This document shows, piece after piece, positions 5,970-6,303 of a DNA stretch of 6,303 bases. The stretch lies in NCBI GenBank assembly GCA_030691865.1, contig JAUYDL010000019.1, forward strand, positions 1-6,303, read 5' to 3'. Both the position numbers and the translations under genes were made by a program. Below the pieces are notes generated by a model. It saw nothing but the letters and a program-made list of their open reading frames with translations, was not told the DNA's origin and did not search any database. The first letter of the stretch is position 1; every line of letters begins with the position of its first letter. The DNA is from Candidatus Omnitrophota bacterium. GTDB taxonomy: Bacteria; Omnitrophota; Gorgyraeia; Gygaellales; Profunditerraquicolaceae.

Positions 5970-6002
5970 ATACCCGCGCAATTCATTATAAGCGCGGGGT
6001 AT
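5970..6002 (-). repeat. Imperfect inverted repeat (hairpin) in the rpsN-rpsH gap
   Basis: On the plus strand the arms are ATACCCGCGC (5970-5979) and GCGCGGGGTAT (5992-6002). They are complementary over 10 bp with a single extra base bulged in the second arm, and the loop is 12 nt and AT-rich. In the transcript the hairpin starts 3 nt after the rpsN stop codon. No U-tract follows, so it does not look like an intrinsic terminator. It is more GC-rich than its surroundings, which fits either a conserved mRNA structure or a small dispersed palindromic element. A regulatory role is inference only. Confidence 0.7.
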
Positions 6003-6005
6003 CAT

Positions 6006-6191
6006 TTACCAGCTGGCCTTCTTAACCCCAGGGATAAGCCCCTGCCAAACCAGCTCCCTGAAACAAATACGACAAAGTTGAAATCTTCTAAGATACCCAC
6101 CGCTTCTTCCGCAGATTGAACAACGGTTGTATTTGCGGGTGGAAAACTTCTGCACCCTCTTCCATCTTGCGATTTGCGACTTCTTTGCCAT
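6006..6191 (-). CDS. rpsN: 30S ribosomal protein S14, zinc-binding short form (type Z)
   Basis: This 61-residue protein is S14 of the 30S head, which binds 16S rRNA near S3, S10 and S19. The 61-aa length is that of the short zinc form, against about 100 aa for the zinc-free form. It has a zinc ribbon with two CxxC pairs at Cys24/Cys27 and Cys40/Cys43, within YNRCSICGRSGGYLRRFQLC. The N-terminus MAKKSQIARW is typical of the family, as is the C-terminal GLIPGVKKASW. The ATG at 6191 is 3 nt after the rplE stop, and a purine-rich AAGGAAG in the end of rplE can serve as SD. It is followed by a 60-nt gap with two hairpins before rpsH. An overlapping frame on the same strand (6229-6002) is a shadow. 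Nothing is missing or broken. Confidence 0.97.
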   Translation of the reverse strand: MAKKSQIARWKRVQKFSTRKYNRCSICGRSGGYLRRFQLCRICFRELVWQGLIPGVKKASW

Positions 6192-6194
6192 TTT

Positions 6195-6303
6195 TTATTT
6201 TTCTTCCTTTTCTTTGAAAGGCATGCCAAAATATTTTAACAAACCCCTGGCTTGTTCAACATTCTTAGCATTCTTGATTACAAAAGTAATATCCATACCC
6301 TGA
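6195..6303 (-). CDS. rplE: 50S ribosomal protein L5, C-terminal fragment (runs off the right edge)
   Basis: The last 35 codons of L5 are present, ending in TAA at 6197-6195; the gene continues beyond the right edge of the window. The visible tail reads GMDITFVIKNAKNVEQARGL and then LLKYFGMPF, which matches the L5 signature end (GMDI-T-V near the C-terminus, then an ALL-FGMPF-type close). L5 belongs to the central protuberance of the large subunit and binds 5S rRNA with L18, which is also in this operon. A short charged end (KEKEEK) follows the conserved motif. The gene ends 3 nt before the rpsN start, and the order rplE-rpsN-rpsH is that of a standard spc operon. The frame is open throughout. 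It is too short and has no start in the window, so identity rests on the C-terminal motif and gene order, which agree. Confidence 0.93.
   Translation of the reverse strand, partial: QGMDITFVIKNAKNVEQARGLLKYFGMPFKEKEEK

Noticed and set aside
6002..6229. Minus-strand open frame of 75 codons overlapping rpsN
   Set aside because: It runs in another frame across rpsN and the end of rplE; the rpsN frame has the full zinc-ribbon S14 sequence, so this is a shadow.

Overview
The whole window is one compact bacterial ribosomal-protein cluster, transcribed on the minus strand from right to left. It is the downstream part of the spc operon running into the start of the alpha operon: rplE (3' end only), rpsN, rpsH, rplF, rplR, rpsE, rplO, secY, adk, map, infA, rpmJ and rpsM (5' part only, running off the left edge). 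Gene order follows the classic bacterial S10-spc-alpha layout, except that rpmD (ribosomal protein L30) is missing between rpsE and rplO. Every plus-strand open frame lies opposite a clearly identifiable gene and was treated as a shadow.

Organism: a bacterium with moderate-to-low GC by eye. It has zinc-type S14, a Cys3-His L36, a long zinc-lid adenylate kinase, no rpmD, and Lys/Ala-rich tails on L15 and S13. Together these suggest an uncultured lineage of the PVC/Omnitrophota type. That placement is from general sequence feel only and is low confidence; a marker-protein phylogeny would be needed.

Layout: 6303-6195 L5 C-terminus; 6191-6006 S14; a 60-nt gap holding two stacked hairpins and a good Shine-Dalgarno (SD); 5945-5550 S8; 5523-4978 L6; 4976-4617 L18; 4613-4161 S5; 4153-3545 L15 with a roughly 50-residue basic N-terminal extension that contains a 34-bp palindrome; 3544-2198 SecY; 2198-1551 adenylate kinase; 1550-804 methionine aminopeptidase; a 28-bp perfect palindrome filling the map-infA gap; about 771/756-538 IF-1; 536-423 L36 (GTG start); 404 to the left edge S13. 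The longest gene-free stretch is the 60 nt between rpsN and rpsH. I see no promoter and no intrinsic terminator; the operon promoter must lie to the right of the window.

Functionally the genes cover ribosome building (S14, S8, L6, L18, S5, L15, L36, S13, L5), initiation (IF-1), protein export (SecY), N-terminal Met removal (Map) and nucleotide balance (Adk). Most junctions are 0-8 nt or overlap, which suggests translational coupling. This is housekeeping DNA and I found no new multi-gene system. What deserves a second look is three different palindromic/hairpin elements within the operon (one inside a ribosomal protein gene), an internal SD in rplO that raises an alternative start, an infA start without an SD, and the loss of rpmD.
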